A DNA stretch of 64,000 nucleotides, from the NCBI GenBank assembly GCA_038212095.1, contig JBBQUW010000001.1, positions 1 through 64,000 on the forward strand, written 5' to 3'. The position numbers and the translations under genes were made by a program. Under the pieces are notes generated by a model. The model saw only the letters and a program-made list of their open reading frames with translations. It did no database searches and had not been told where the DNA came from. The stretch is from JAICYJ01 sp038212095. GTDB lineage: Bacteria > Actinomycetota > Thermoleophilia > Gaiellales > JAICJC01. Below, piece after piece: positions 23,244 to 31,934 of this stretch (position 1 is the first letter of the stretch; every line of letters begins with the position of its first letter).

Positions 23244-24317
23244 ATGATAACGGAACAGCTCGCGACGCCCTGCCTGGTGGTCGACCTCGACCGACTGCAG
23301 CGCAACATCATCACCTGGCAGTCCGCCGCTGACGCCGCCGGCGCCCGCCTGCGGCCGCACATGAAGACGCACAAGACGGTCGAGATCGCGCGCATGCAGG
23401 TGGCCGCGGGGGCCGCCGGCGTGACGGTCGCCAAGGTGGCCGAGGCTGAGCTGTACGTGGATGCCGGGTTTGATGACCTGGTGATCGCCTACCCGGTGGT
23501 GGGTGAGGCGAAGTGGGTGCGGATCGCAGCGCTGGCCGGCCGGGCGCGGCTGGTGGTGAACATCGAGAGCGAGGTCGCCGCCCGCGGCCTCTCGCGGGCC
23601 GCGAGCGAGGCCGGCGTCACGATCGGCGTGCATCTGGACGTCGACAGCGGTCTGGGTCGGTGCGGGCTGACGCCCGGCCGAGTGGGCGAGCTTGCGACGC
23701 TGGCGTCCGCGCTGCCCGGGCTGCGGCTGGACGGCGTGACCACCTACCGCGGGCTCGGCTTCCCCGACGCCTCAGCCGTCACGCCGCGGCAGGCGGGCCA
23801 CGAGGAGGGTGAGCTGGTGGCGCGGCTGTCGCGTGAGCTCGGCCTTGGGGAGGCCAGCGCGGGCAGCACGCCCACCGGCCGCGCCGTTGTCGAGGTGGAC
23901 GGCGTGAGCGAGGTGCGGGCCGGGACGTACGTCTTCAACGACCTGATGCAGCTGGGATGGGGCAGCGCCGGCGAGGATGACCTTGCGCTGTCAATTCTGG
24001 CAACGGTGGTCAGCACCAACCGCGAGGGCCGCCTGACGGTGGATGCCGGCTCCAAGACGTTCTCCGGCGACGCGGCGCTCGCGGACGAGCAGGGGCGGGT
24101 GGTGGCGCGCAGCGTCGAGGGCGACGTGGTGCTGGACGGCATGACCGAGGAGCACGGTGTCGGCCGCACCTCGCGGCCGCTGGCGGTGGGCGAGCGGCTG
24201 CGGCTGTACCCGGTGCACGTCTGCACCTGCGTCAACCTGAGCGACCAGCTGTTCGCCGTGCGCGACGATCAGGTGGAGGCGGTGTGGGCCGTGGCCGCCC
24301 GGGGGCTTCGGACGTAG
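23244..24317 (+). CDS. D-threonine aldolase / D-serine dehydratase-like PLP enzyme
   Basis: 357 residues from ATG 23244. Fold-III (alanine-racemase-like) barrel: TPCLVVDLDRLQRNI, then RPHMKTHKT with the PLP-binding Lys, and VTIGVHLDVDSGLGRCGL. The C-terminal domain ends YPVHVCTCVNLSDQ, the His-x-Cys metal site of D-serine dehydratase-like proteins. Family reactions are retro-aldol cleavage of D-threonine to glycine and acetaldehyde, or D-serine deamination. Divergent from the enolase-like gene with about 50 bp between starts. Confidence 0.88.
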   Translation: MITEQLATPCLVVDLDRLQRNIITWQSAADAAGARLRPHMKTHKTVEIARMQVAAGAAGVTVAKVAEAELYVDAGFDDLVIAYPVVGEAKWVRIAALAGRARLVVNIESEVAARGLSRAASEAGVTIGVHLDVDSGLGRCGLTPGRVGELATLASALPGLRLDGVTTYRGLGFPDASAVTPRQAGHEEGELVARLSRELGLGEASAGSTPTGRAVVEVDGVSEVRAGTYVFNDLMQLGWGSAGEDDLALSILATVVSTNREGRLTVDAGSKTFSGDAALADEQGRVVARSVEGDVVLDGMTEEHGVGRTSRPLAVGERLRLYPVHVCTCVNLSDQLFAVRDDQVEAVWAVAARGLRT

Positions 24318-24340
24318 ATGCGGTATCCGGCTGCGGCCGG

Positions 24341-24526
24341 TCAGGGCGATCGGTCGTACCGTCCCCACACATCGCGGGCCGGTGACAGGCCCGCGAACGG
24401 CGAGGAGAAATGGGTCGGTGCGTGGGCCGGCCGGTCGGCAGAGACCGGGATTGGGCGGCCGCCGCTGGAAAGCAGGGTGGCCGCCAGCGTCATCGCCACC
24501 AGCGCGACCGCGATCGTCGTTCTCAC
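24341..24526 (-). CDS. short secreted protein with a DVWGR tail
   Basis: 61 residues from GTG 24526 with GGAG just upstream. A signal-peptide-like start (TTIAVALVAMTLAATLLSS) precedes a short mature part ending SPARDVWGRYDRSP. The ARDVWGR heptapeptide also ends the unrelated protein at 34679-35149. It lies 25 bp downstream of the hydroxylase small-subunit gene on the same strand. No family known. Confidence 0.45.
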   Translation of the reverse strand: MRTTIAVALVAMTLAATLLSSGGRPIPVSADRPAHAPTHFSSPFAGLSPARDVWGRYDRSP

Positions 24527-24551
24527 GTGATCTCCGCCACCGCCACCGCCG

Positions 24552-25022
24552 CTACGCCAGCTCTGCCGCCGCGGTCTGCACCGCGCGGACGATGCCGGAG
24601 TACCCGGTGCATCGGCACAGGTTGCCGGACAGGGCCAACCGGATTTCCTCCTCGCTGGGACGCGGGTTCTCGTCCAGCAGCGCCTTGGCCGAGATCAGCA
24701 TGCCCGGTGTGCAGAAGCCGCACTGCACCCCGCCCTCGTCGAGGAACGCCCGCTGCAGCGGGTGCAGCTCGCCGTCCGCGGCGGCCAGACCCTCGATCGT
24801 GGTCACCTCGCGCCCGTCGGCCTGCAGCGCCAGGTACGAGCAGGAGTTGACCGGGCGCCCGTCCAGTAGCACCATGCAGGCGCCGCACTCGGAGTCGTCG
24901 CAGCCCTCCTTCGAGCCGGTCAGCCCGACCTCGCTGCGCAGCACGCTCAGCAGGCTGCGGCTCGGCTCGATCTCGACCGGGTAGCCGACGCCATTCACGT
25001 TCAACGTTGCCTCGTACCTCAT
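24552..25022 (-). CDS. molybdenum hydroxylase, [2Fe-2S] small subunit
   Basis: 156 residues, CoxS/XdhC-type. N-terminal plant-ferredoxin cluster ligands in GCDDSECGACMVLLDG and C at RPVNSCSY; C-terminal second cluster in CGFCTPGMLI and CRCTGYSGI. Carries electrons between the Mo centre and FAD. Third gene of a minus-strand operon with 4-bp overlaps to the FAD subunit. Confidence 0.95.
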   Translation of the reverse strand: MRYEATLNVNGVGYPVEIEPSRSLLSVLRSEVGLTGSKEGCDDSECGACMVLLDGRPVNSCSYLALQADGREVTTIEGLAAADGELHPLQRAFLDEGGVQCGFCTPGMLISAKALLDENPRPSEEEIRLALSGNLCRCTGYSGIVRAVQTAAAELA

Positions 25023-25936
25023 GCTGCGCCTCCGTTGGTCGCGCCGTGGAGCGCGGGACTCGCTGGGATTGGGACATGCTCGCCACGGGCCCGCGAAAGC
25101 GCCGCGACGATGGCGCGGCGCGTGATAACCGCGGCCATGGCCCGCCGGTAGTCGGCGGAGCCGCGCACGTCGGAGATGGGGCGCGATGCTGCCGCCGCCG
25201 CGTCGGCCGCCGACCGCACCGCCGCCTCGCCGCTGTCGCCGCCGATCAGCGCGGCCTCGGCCTCGGCCACGCGGTGGATGGTCGGCGCCAGCGCCGTGAT
25301 CGCGATTCGGGCATCGCTGACGGTGCCGCCGTCCAGCGTGACGACTGCCGTCGCGCCCACGATCGCGATCTCCATCTGACGGCGGTACTCGAGCCGTACG
25401 TAGCAGCTGCCGGTGCCGGCGGCCGGAGCCGGCAGCGAGACCGCCACCAGCAGCTCGTCCGCCGTCGCCGTGGTGCGCCCGGGTGCTGCGAACAGCTCCG
25501 CCACCGCCAGCTCGCGCTCACCAGAGCTGGAACGAAGCGTGGCCATCGCGTCGAAGCAGATCAGCGGGCCGCCCGTCTCCATGGCCGGTGACGCGTTCAT
25601 CACGTTGCCGCCGATCGTGCCGACGTGGCGGGTGGCATGGCTGCCCACGATCGCTGAGGCGTCCGCGAGCGCCGTGAAGGTGCTGCGCACCGCCTCGCTG
25701 GCGACGATCTCGGCGTGCGTGACCAGCGCGCCCATCTGCACGCCACCGCCCTCGGCTGACATGCCGCGCAGCTCCTCCAGGTTGTGGATCGCCACCAGCG
25801 CCTCGGGCAGCGGCGCCTTGCCACCCCGTGCGCCCACCACCAGGTCGGTGCCGCCGGCGATCGGCCGCGCCCCCGACGAGAGTGCGCCCAGCGCCTCGGC
25901 CACCGAGGCGGCTGCCGTGTAAGTGGCCCCGCTCAT
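25019..25936 (-). CDS. molybdenum hydroxylase, FAD-binding medium subunit
   Basis: 305 residues, CoxM-type. FAD motifs ARPIAGGTDLVVGAR and SHATRHVGTIGGNVMNASPA, then the CO-dehydrogenase flavoprotein C-terminal domain. Overlaps both neighbours by 4 bp, so the three subunits are translationally coupled in the order large, medium, small. Confidence 0.95.
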   Translation of the reverse strand: MSGATYTAAASVAEALGALSSGARPIAGGTDLVVGARGGKAPLPEALVAIHNLEELRGMSAEGGGVQMGALVTHAEIVASEAVRSTFTALADASAIVGSHATRHVGTIGGNVMNASPAMETGGPLICFDAMATLRSSSGERELAVAELFAAPGRTTATADELLVAVSLPAPAAGTGSCYVRLEYRRQMEIAIVGATAVVTLDGGTVSDARIAITALAPTIHRVAEAEAALIGGDSGEAAVRSAADAAAAASRPISDVRGSADYRRAMAAVITRRAIVAALSRARGEHVPIPASPALHGATNGGAA

Positions 25937-28227
25937 GACTGCATCGCCTCCCAGACCCGCGCCGGTGTCATCGGCAGCTGATGCACGCGGGCGCCGGTCA
26001 CCTTTGCGATCGCGTTTGCGATCGCGCCCGGCGTTGGTACACAGGGTGGTTCGCCGATGCCCTTCGACCCCTTCGGGCCGCCGGCGCCATCCTTGGTGGG
26101 CGCGTCGACCCAGCCGATCATGATCGGTGGCGAGTCGCTTGCGGTCTGCAGCTTGTAGTCGAGCAGGTGGGGGTTCACCTGGCGGCCGTCGTCGCCGATC
26201 AACGAGCCCTCCAGCAGGGCCATGCCGATGCCCATCACGACACCGCCCTCGACCTGTCCGTTGGCGCCGATCGGGTTCAGCACGCGGCCCGACTCGTGCA
26301 CGGCGGCCACGTTCAGGATCCGCACCACACCCGTCTCGCGGTCGACCTTGCAGTGCACGGCGTGGGTGATGAAGGTGGGCGCCAGGAACGACTCCATGCC
26401 CAGCCGGCCGGTGCAGCCGGAGGCGTCGCAGTCGGGCATCGCGGGCACCGCGTCGGCGCCGCGACCCAGCAGCAGCCGGTCGCCGTGCGCCTTCTCGGCC
26501 AGGTCGGGGATCGTGACGCTCTTCGACGGCGAACCCTTGACGCGGGCGACGCCGTCCACCAGCTCCAGGTCGTCGCGGTTTGCCTCCAGCTCCTCGGCGG
26601 CCAGGTCGAGCAGCTGCTCTCGCACGTCACGGGCAGCCGCCATCACCGCGCGGCCGTTGTTGAACGTGGTCTGCGAGCCGGAGGCGCCCGAGTCGAACGG
26701 CCCGGCATCGGTGTCCTGGTAGAGCAGCTGGAAGTCCTCCGGCCGCATGCCCAGGATCTCCGCCGCCAGCAGCGGCAACGCCATCACCGCACCGGTGCCG
26801 CACTCCTGCGCGCCGGTGATGATGGTGCCCGAGCCATCCCCGTTGATCTTGATGTAGGCGCCGGAGGCGATGCCGAACGAGGGCCACCAACCGATCGCCA
26901 CGCCGATCGCCTCGTCGTCGGGCAGGTCGCGGTCGTAGCCGATCATCTCGACCGCCTTCTCCAGCGTCTCGGCGGCGCCGATCTCTTCGAAGATCTGGCG
27001 CGTCGGGCTCTCGTCGCCTGGCTTGACGACGTTGCGGCGGCGGAACTCGACCGGATCGATGCCGAGCCGGGCCGCCACCGAGTCCATGTGCTGCTCGACA
27101 GCCCAGCACGACTGCGGCGCGGTGGGGGCGCGCACCGAGCCGGAGGGCGTGTGGTTGGTGTACGCCAGGCTGGCATCGACGAACACGTTCTCGACCTTGT
27201 ACGGGCCGACAGCCATCATCGCCGCCAGCTGCGGGAAGAAGGGTGCGTCGGCGCTGTAGGCGCCGTTATCGAGGATCACGCGGGCGCGGCGGGAGACGAT
27301 CGAGCCGTCGTTGCGCACGCCCGTCTCGAGCTCCAGCACCTGCCCCTCACGACGGTGGTCGGGCGCCACAAACTCCTCGCGCCGCGAGAACACGAGCCGC
27401 ACCGGCCGCCGCGCGGTGCGCGCCAGCGCGGCCACCTGGGCCTCGTAGTGGAACTCGCACTTGCCGCCGAAGCCACCACCCAGGTGCGGCACGATCACGC
27501 GCACGTTCGACTCGGAGATCGCCAGTGTGGTGGCGACGCCGCTGCGGGCGATGAACGGCACCTGCGTCGACGACCAGATCGTGACCCGGTCGCCCTGCCA
27601 CTGAGCGACGATCGAGTGGGGCTCGATCGGCACGGCGTGGGACATGTCGGCCACGTAGCGCTCCTTGACGACGATGTCCGCCTCGGCCATCCCCTTGTCG
27701 GCGTCCCCCTTGACGATCGTCGAGCGAGAGCAGTCGTTGCCATCGCGGACGACGTCGTCCGAGGCGCCGTACTCCGCCCACTGCTCATGCAGCAGCGGCG
27801 CCCCCGGCAGCAGCGCCGCCTCGATGTCGTTGACCACCTCGAGCGGCTCGTAGTCGACCTCGATCAGCTCGCATGCGCGCTGCGCGATCTCGGGCGTGAG
27901 CGCCGCCACCGCCGCCACCAGCTCGCCCTCGTAGCGAACCTTCGATTTGGCGAACAGCCGGCGATCCTGTACGAACGGGCCGTAGCGGACGTCGGGCACG
28001 TCCTCGTGGGTGATGACGGCGAACACGCCGGTCAGCGCGCGGGCCCTGGTGGTGTCGATGCTGCGGATGCGGGCGTGGGCGTGGTCGGCGAACCGGAACT
28101 TGGCGTGGAGCATGCCGGTCATGGCCAGATCGGCGGTGTAGCGACCCAGTCCGGTCACCTTGTCCTTGCCGTCCTGCCGAATGAAGGGCTTCTCTGCTGT
28201 GGCCACGCTGGCTCCTTGTTCGATCAT
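25933..28227 (-). CDS. molybdenum hydroxylase, molybdopterin large subunit
   Basis: 764 residues, xanthine dehydrogenase/CoxL superfamily: N-terminal a/b-hammerhead (RQDGKDKVTGLGRYTADLAM), GGGFGGKCEFHYEAQVAALA, the active-site segment SGSVRAPTAPQSCWAVEQHM, and KGSKGIGEPPCVPTPGAIAN with the catalytic Glu. The Cys-containing AYxCSFR loop of true form I CO dehydrogenase is absent, so the substrate is probably an aldehyde, purine or other heterocycle rather than CO. No maturation genes are adjacent. Confidence 0.93.
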   Translation of the reverse strand: MIEQGASVATAEKPFIRQDGKDKVTGLGRYTADLAMTGMLHAKFRFADHAHARIRSIDTTRARALTGVFAVITHEDVPDVRYGPFVQDRRLFAKSKVRYEGELVAAVAALTPEIAQRACELIEVDYEPLEVVNDIEAALLPGAPLLHEQWAEYGASDDVVRDGNDCSRSTIVKGDADKGMAEADIVVKERYVADMSHAVPIEPHSIVAQWQGDRVTIWSSTQVPFIARSGVATTLAISESNVRVIVPHLGGGFGGKCEFHYEAQVAALARTARRPVRLVFSRREEFVAPDHRREGQVLELETGVRNDGSIVSRRARVILDNGAYSADAPFFPQLAAMMAVGPYKVENVFVDASLAYTNHTPSGSVRAPTAPQSCWAVEQHMDSVAARLGIDPVEFRRRNVVKPGDESPTRQIFEEIGAAETLEKAVEMIGYDRDLPDDEAIGVAIGWWPSFGIASGAYIKINGDGSGTIITGAQECGTGAVMALPLLAAEILGMRPEDFQLLYQDTDAGPFDSGASGSQTTFNNGRAVMAAARDVREQLLDLAAEELEANRDDLELVDGVARVKGSPSKSVTIPDLAEKAHGDRLLLGRGADAVPAMPDCDASGCTGRLGMESFLAPTFITHAVHCKVDRETGVVRILNVAAVHESGRVLNPIGANGQVEGGVVMGIGMALLEGSLIGDDGRQVNPHLLDYKLQTASDSPPIMIGWVDAPTKDGAGGPKGSKGIGEPPCVPTPGAIANAIAKVTGARVHQLPMTPARVWEAMQS

Positions 28228-28257
28228 GATGGCTGCGGGCGAGGGATACTACTGCCC

Positions 28258-28896
28258 ATGCTCCAGCTCTTCTACCTCCCCGGCACGGCGGCGATGGCGG
28301 CGATGGCCGCGGTGGAGGAGGTGGGCCTCGGGTACGAGCCGGTGTTGGTGGTGCGAGAGCATGGACGCACGGTCGCGCCCAGCGGCTATCTCGAGCTGAA
28401 TCCGCATGGCCGCGTGCCCACGCTGCTGGACGGCGAGCTGGTGCTGTACGAGTCGGCCGCGATCGTGCTGCACCTGGGCGACCGGTACCCAGACAGCGGG
28501 CTGCTGCCGCCGCCGATGACGGACATGCGCTCGGACGCCTTCCGCTGGCTGACGTACCTGACCAACACCGTGCAGGCGACCTTCATGTGGTTCTTCTACC
28601 CGGAGCGCCACGTCGGCGACGACGAGGCCGCGTGCCGGGCGGTGGTGTCCGGCGCCACCCGCCAGCTGGACACGATGTTCCACTGGATCGATTCGCAGAT
28701 GGACGGCCGTGAGTACGTGCTGGGCGAGTTCTCGGGCGTCGATCTGTACCTGCACATGCTGACTCGCTGGGGCCGCAACCTCCCCCGCAAGGCGTGGACG
28801 CTTCCCAACATCGGCGATCACTACGCGCTGCTCAGCGAGCGGCCGAGCGTTGTCAGGATGCTGCAGCGCCAGGGAATCGAGGCGTATCCCGAGTAG
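28258..28896 (+). CDS. glutathione S-transferase family protein
   Basis: 212 residues from ATG 28258. Thioredoxin-fold N-terminal domain MLQLFYLPGTAAMAAMAAVE with NPHGRVPTLLDG (cis-Pro) and LYESAAIVLHLGDRYP (glutathione gamma-Glu site E-S), then an all-helical C-terminal domain including GEFSGVDLYLHMLTRW. Actinobacteria often lack glutathione, so the thiol cofactor is uncertain. Divergent from the hydroxylase operon (30 bp). The very long open frame around it is antisense to that operon. Confidence 0.9.
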   Translation: MLQLFYLPGTAAMAAMAAVEEVGLGYEPVLVVREHGRTVAPSGYLELNPHGRVPTLLDGELVLYESAAIVLHLGDRYPDSGLLPPPMTDMRSDAFRWLTYLTNTVQATFMWFFYPERHVGDDEAACRAVVSGATRQLDTMFHWIDSQMDGREYVLGEFSGVDLYLHMLTRWGRNLPRKAWTLPNIGDHYALLSERPSVVRMLQRQGIEAYPE

Positions 28897-28932
28897 GCCG
28901 CGTGGCGGGCGCCCGCTGGCGTCTGCGCCTAA

Positions 28933-28953
28933 CTAGTTGCATAATGCAACTAG
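28933..28953. promoter_or_regulatory. MarR operator overlapping the promoter
   Basis: CTAGTTGCAT, centre A, ATGCAACTAG: perfect 10-bp arms ending directly before the ATG at 28954. CATAAT (28940-28945) inside is a good -10, placing transcription start at or next to the start codon. A repressor bound here would block the promoter of its own gene. Confidence 0.85.
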
Positions 28954-29409
28954 ATGCCGATGCACGAGCAGGCCACTGCCGACCGTATAGGCGACGCGCT
29001 CGGCGTGGTCGTACGCCGTGCGTCGACACCTCGCTTCCACGATGCCGCCGCCTCCCGGGCGGGCGTCGAACTCGACCGGTCTGGCGCGTGGCTGCTCGGT
29101 CGGATGGCCGCCGAGGGGGCGATCCGGCTGTCCGATCTGGCGGCGCTGCAGGGCGTCGACCTCTCGACCACCAGCCGCCAGGTGAAGCCGCTGCTGGAGC
29201 GTGGCCTGGTGGAGAAGGTCGACCACCCAACCGACGGCCGCGCGGCGCTGCTCTCGCTGACGCCGGCCGGGCTACGCATGCACGGCCGGCTCAGCGGCCA
29301 GCGGAGAGCCGTGATCGCCGCAGCCATCGAGGAGTGGCGGCCGGCCGATAGCGACCGCTTCGCCGCGCTGCTCGAGCGGTTCGCGGCCGACTTCGCGGAG
29401 CTGGCGTGA
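28954..29409 (+). CDS. MarR-family transcriptional regulator
   Basis: 151 residues. Winged helix: IRLSDLAALQGVDLSTTSRQ (recognition helix), VKPLLERGLVEKVDHPTDGR (wing) and ALLSLTPAGLRM. It starts at the base after its own operator, and with the -10 at 28940-28945 the mRNA would be essentially leaderless. Its stop overlaps the GTG of the exporter gene (GTGA), so it probably represses an operon of itself plus the exporter, relieved by a toxic ligand. ATG 28960 is an alternative start. Confidence 0.92.
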   Translation: MPMHEQATADRIGDALGVVVRRASTPRFHDAAASRAGVELDRSGAWLLGRMAAEGAIRLSDLAALQGVDLSTTSRQVKPLLERGLVEKVDHPTDGRAALLSLTPAGLRMHGRLSGQRRAVIAAAIEEWRPADSDRFAALLERFAADFAELA

Positions 29410-30961
29410 CGGCCCGCACCGAGAGCGGACTCACCCACCGGCAGGTGATGGTGATCTACGGAGCGCTCGCCCTGGGGATGCTGCTGGCCGCGCTCGACCA
29501 GACGATCGTCGCCACCGCGCTGCCCACCATCGTCGGCTCCCTGGGCGGCCTCAACCACCTCTCATGGGTCGTTACCTCCTACCTGCTGGCCTCGACCGCG
29601 TCGACGCCGCTGTACGGGAAGATCTCCGACCTCTATGGCCGCAAGCTGATGTTCCAGGTCGCGATCACGATCTTCCTGGTCGGCTCGGTGCTGGCCGGCC
29701 TCTCGCAGACGATGCTGCAGCTGATCGCGTTTCGGTTCGTCCAAGGGTTGGGTGCCGGTGGCCTGATCGTGCTGGCGCAGGCGATCATCGGTGACATCCT
29801 CTCGCCCCGCGAGCGCGGCCGCTACCAGGGCTATCTGGGTGCGGTGTTCGGGTTCGCCAGCGTGATCGGGCCGCTTGTCGGCGGCTTCTTCACCGATAAC
29901 CTGTCCTGGCGCTGGATCTTCTACATCAACGTCCCGATCGGTATCCTGGCGCTGACGTTACCTCGGTCGTGCTCGACCTGCCCTTTGCCCGCCGCGAGCA
30001 CTCGATCGACTGGCTGGGCGCAGGGCTGCTGGTGGCGTCCGTCTCCAGCCTGCTGCTGGCCGCCTCGTGGGGCGGCACCGAGTACCCGTGGCTGTCGCCT
30101 GAGATCATCGGGCTGGCGGCGGCGGCGCTGGTGCTGGGCGGGCTGACCGTGGAGCAGGAGCGGAGGGCGGCCGAGCCGATCCTGCCGCCGGGGCTGTTTC
30201 GCAACCGCGTGTTCGTCGTGTGCGCGGCGATGGCGGGCGTGCTGGGCGTCAGCATGTTCGGTGCGATCGTCTTTTTGCCGTTGTTCCTACAGGTCGTCAG
30301 TGGCTCGAGCGCGACCAACTCGGGGCTGTTGCTGGTGCCGTTGATGGTCGGCGTGATCGTCTCGGCCGTCGTCTCCGGCTGTACGGTGGCCCGAACCGGC
30401 CGGTACCGCGTGTTCCCGATCGCGGGCACCGCGATCATGCTGGCCGGGTTCGTGATGCTCTCGACGATGGGCGTGGGCACCTCGCCGGCGCTGGCCGCGG
30501 TCTGGATGCTGGTGGTGGGCGCCGGCATCGGGCTTGTGATGCAGGTGCTCGTGATCGCCGCCCAGAACGCGGTCGATTACCGCGACCTGGGCGTCGCCAC
30601 CTCGTCGGTCGCGTTCTTCCGCTCGCTGGGCGGTGCTGTCGGCGTCGCGGTGTTCGGCGCGATCCTGTCCAACCGGCTGACGGCGAACCTGGCGGCAGAC
30701 CTGCCGCACGGCGGCGCCGGGATCGACGTGGCCGCGCTACGTGAGAGCCCTGCACGGATTGCGGCGCTGCCGGCCGGTGTGCACGGTGCCGTGGTGGGGG
30801 CGTTCGCCGACGCGCTGCACGTCGTCTACCTGAGCCTGCTGCCGTTCGCGGTGGTGGCATTGCTGCTGGCGTGGCGGCTCGAGGAGCGGCCACTGCGCGA
30901 AACGGCGCACCTGCAGATGCCGGTCGGGGACGAGGAGCCCAGCTCGCTGGCGGGCCTGTAG
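29406..30961 (+). pseudogene. DHA2 (EmrB/QacA) drug exporter, single-base frameshift
   Basis: Two frames together make a typical 14-helix DHA2 transporter of about 518 residues. The first (from GTG 29406) has motif C-type ALDQTIVATALPTIVGSLGG and motif A-type LYGKISDLYGRKLM. It stays in register to GILALT at about 29957, then the correct frame continues as TSVVLDLPFARREH in the next phase to 30961. Inserting one base (ACG-GTT instead of ACGTT) restores it. Either inactivated or a sequencing error. GTGA overlap with the upstream marR gene indicates an operon. Confidence 0.88.
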
Positions 30962-30970
30962 GCTGCCGGG

Positions 30971-31768
30971 ATGGTGCGGATCTGCATCGCCGGTGCGACC
31001 GGCTGGACTGGCTCGGCGTTGGTGCCGGCGGTGCTGGCGGCCGATGACCTCTCACTGACGGGCGCCGTCTCCCGCTCAGCCGCCGGCAGCGACATCGGTA
31101 GCGCGCTCGGGGGTGAGCCGGTGGGCGTGATTGTCCGTGGATCGGTGGCGGAGGCGATCGAGGCCGCGGACGTGATGATCGACTACACGTCGCACGAGTG
31201 CGTGCTGGACAACGTGCTGACGGCGGTCGAGCGGGGCGTGGCGGTCGTGATCGGCACGTCCGGGCTGTCGGCGGAGCAGTTCGATCGGATCGATCAGGCC
31301 GCCCGCGGTGGCCAGGTGGGAGTGATCGCGGCCGGCAACTTCTCACTGACGGCCGCGATGGCGCTGGCCGGGGCGCTTCTGGCGGCGAAGCACCTGCCGC
31401 AGTGGGAGATCATCGACTACGCAAGCTCGGCCAAACCCGACGCGCCGAGCGGGACGGCCCGCGAGCTCGCCGAGCGGCTGGCCGAGGTGCGCGAGCCGCT
31501 GATCGGCCGTCCGCTCGGTCAGATCGCGGGTGCGCGCGAGGCCCGCGGCGCGACGGTGGCGGGCTCGCAGATCCACTCGCTACGGCTGCCCAGCTTCGTC
31601 GTCTCGACCGAGGTGGTGTTCGGCTCGCCGGATGAGCGGCTGGTGATCCGCCACGACGCCGGAGGCACGCCGGCGCCGTACGTGGCGGGAACGCTGATGG
31701 CGGCCCGCGCCGCTCCCGGCCGTCGCGGCCTGACGCGTGGCCTCGACCGGCTGCTGCTGGAAGGCTGA
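30971..31768 (+). CDS. DapB-like dihydrodipicolinate reductase family protein
   Basis: 265 residues. N-terminal Rossmann motif IAGATGWTGSALVPAVLA, VMIDYTSHECVLDNV, VVIGTSGLSAEQF and the substrate motif KPDAPSGTARELAE, all as in DapB. The conserved catalytic HH before the Lys is replaced (IIDYASSAKPD), so it may not reduce tetrahydrodipicolinate; a paralogue with another substrate is likely. It starts 10 bp after the exporter gene and precedes the GcvT-fusion gene. Confidence 0.75.
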   Translation: MVRICIAGATGWTGSALVPAVLAADDLSLTGAVSRSAAGSDIGSALGGEPVGVIVRGSVAEAIEAADVMIDYTSHECVLDNVLTAVERGVAVVIGTSGLSAEQFDRIDQAARGGQVGVIAAGNFSLTAAMALAGALLAAKHLPQWEIIDYASSAKPDAPSGTARELAERLAEVREPLIGRPLGQIAGAREARGATVAGSQIHSLRLPSFVVSTEVVFGSPDERLVIRHDAGGTPAPYVAGTLMAARAAPGRRGLTRGLDRLLLEG

Positions 31769-31934
31769 CCCGTCTCGCGGCCCGCCGCCGGCTCGCGGGG
31801 CGTAATTATCGGAGTCAAAGCCCTGTCGTGGTGGTGTTGCGGTGTTGTCGGTGAATCGTTGCTGTGCGGGCGAGCGCCGAACTCTGGCCGCCCGCACATC
31901 GACACTCCGCCCGCACCCCGATAGGATCAGCGGC

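Noticed and set aside
25981..28896. 971-codon open frame on the plus strand
   Set aside because: Antisense to the molybdenum hydroxylase large-subunit gene, with His/Arg/Ala-rich shadow composition; only its last 212 codons (GST, from 28258) are a real gene.
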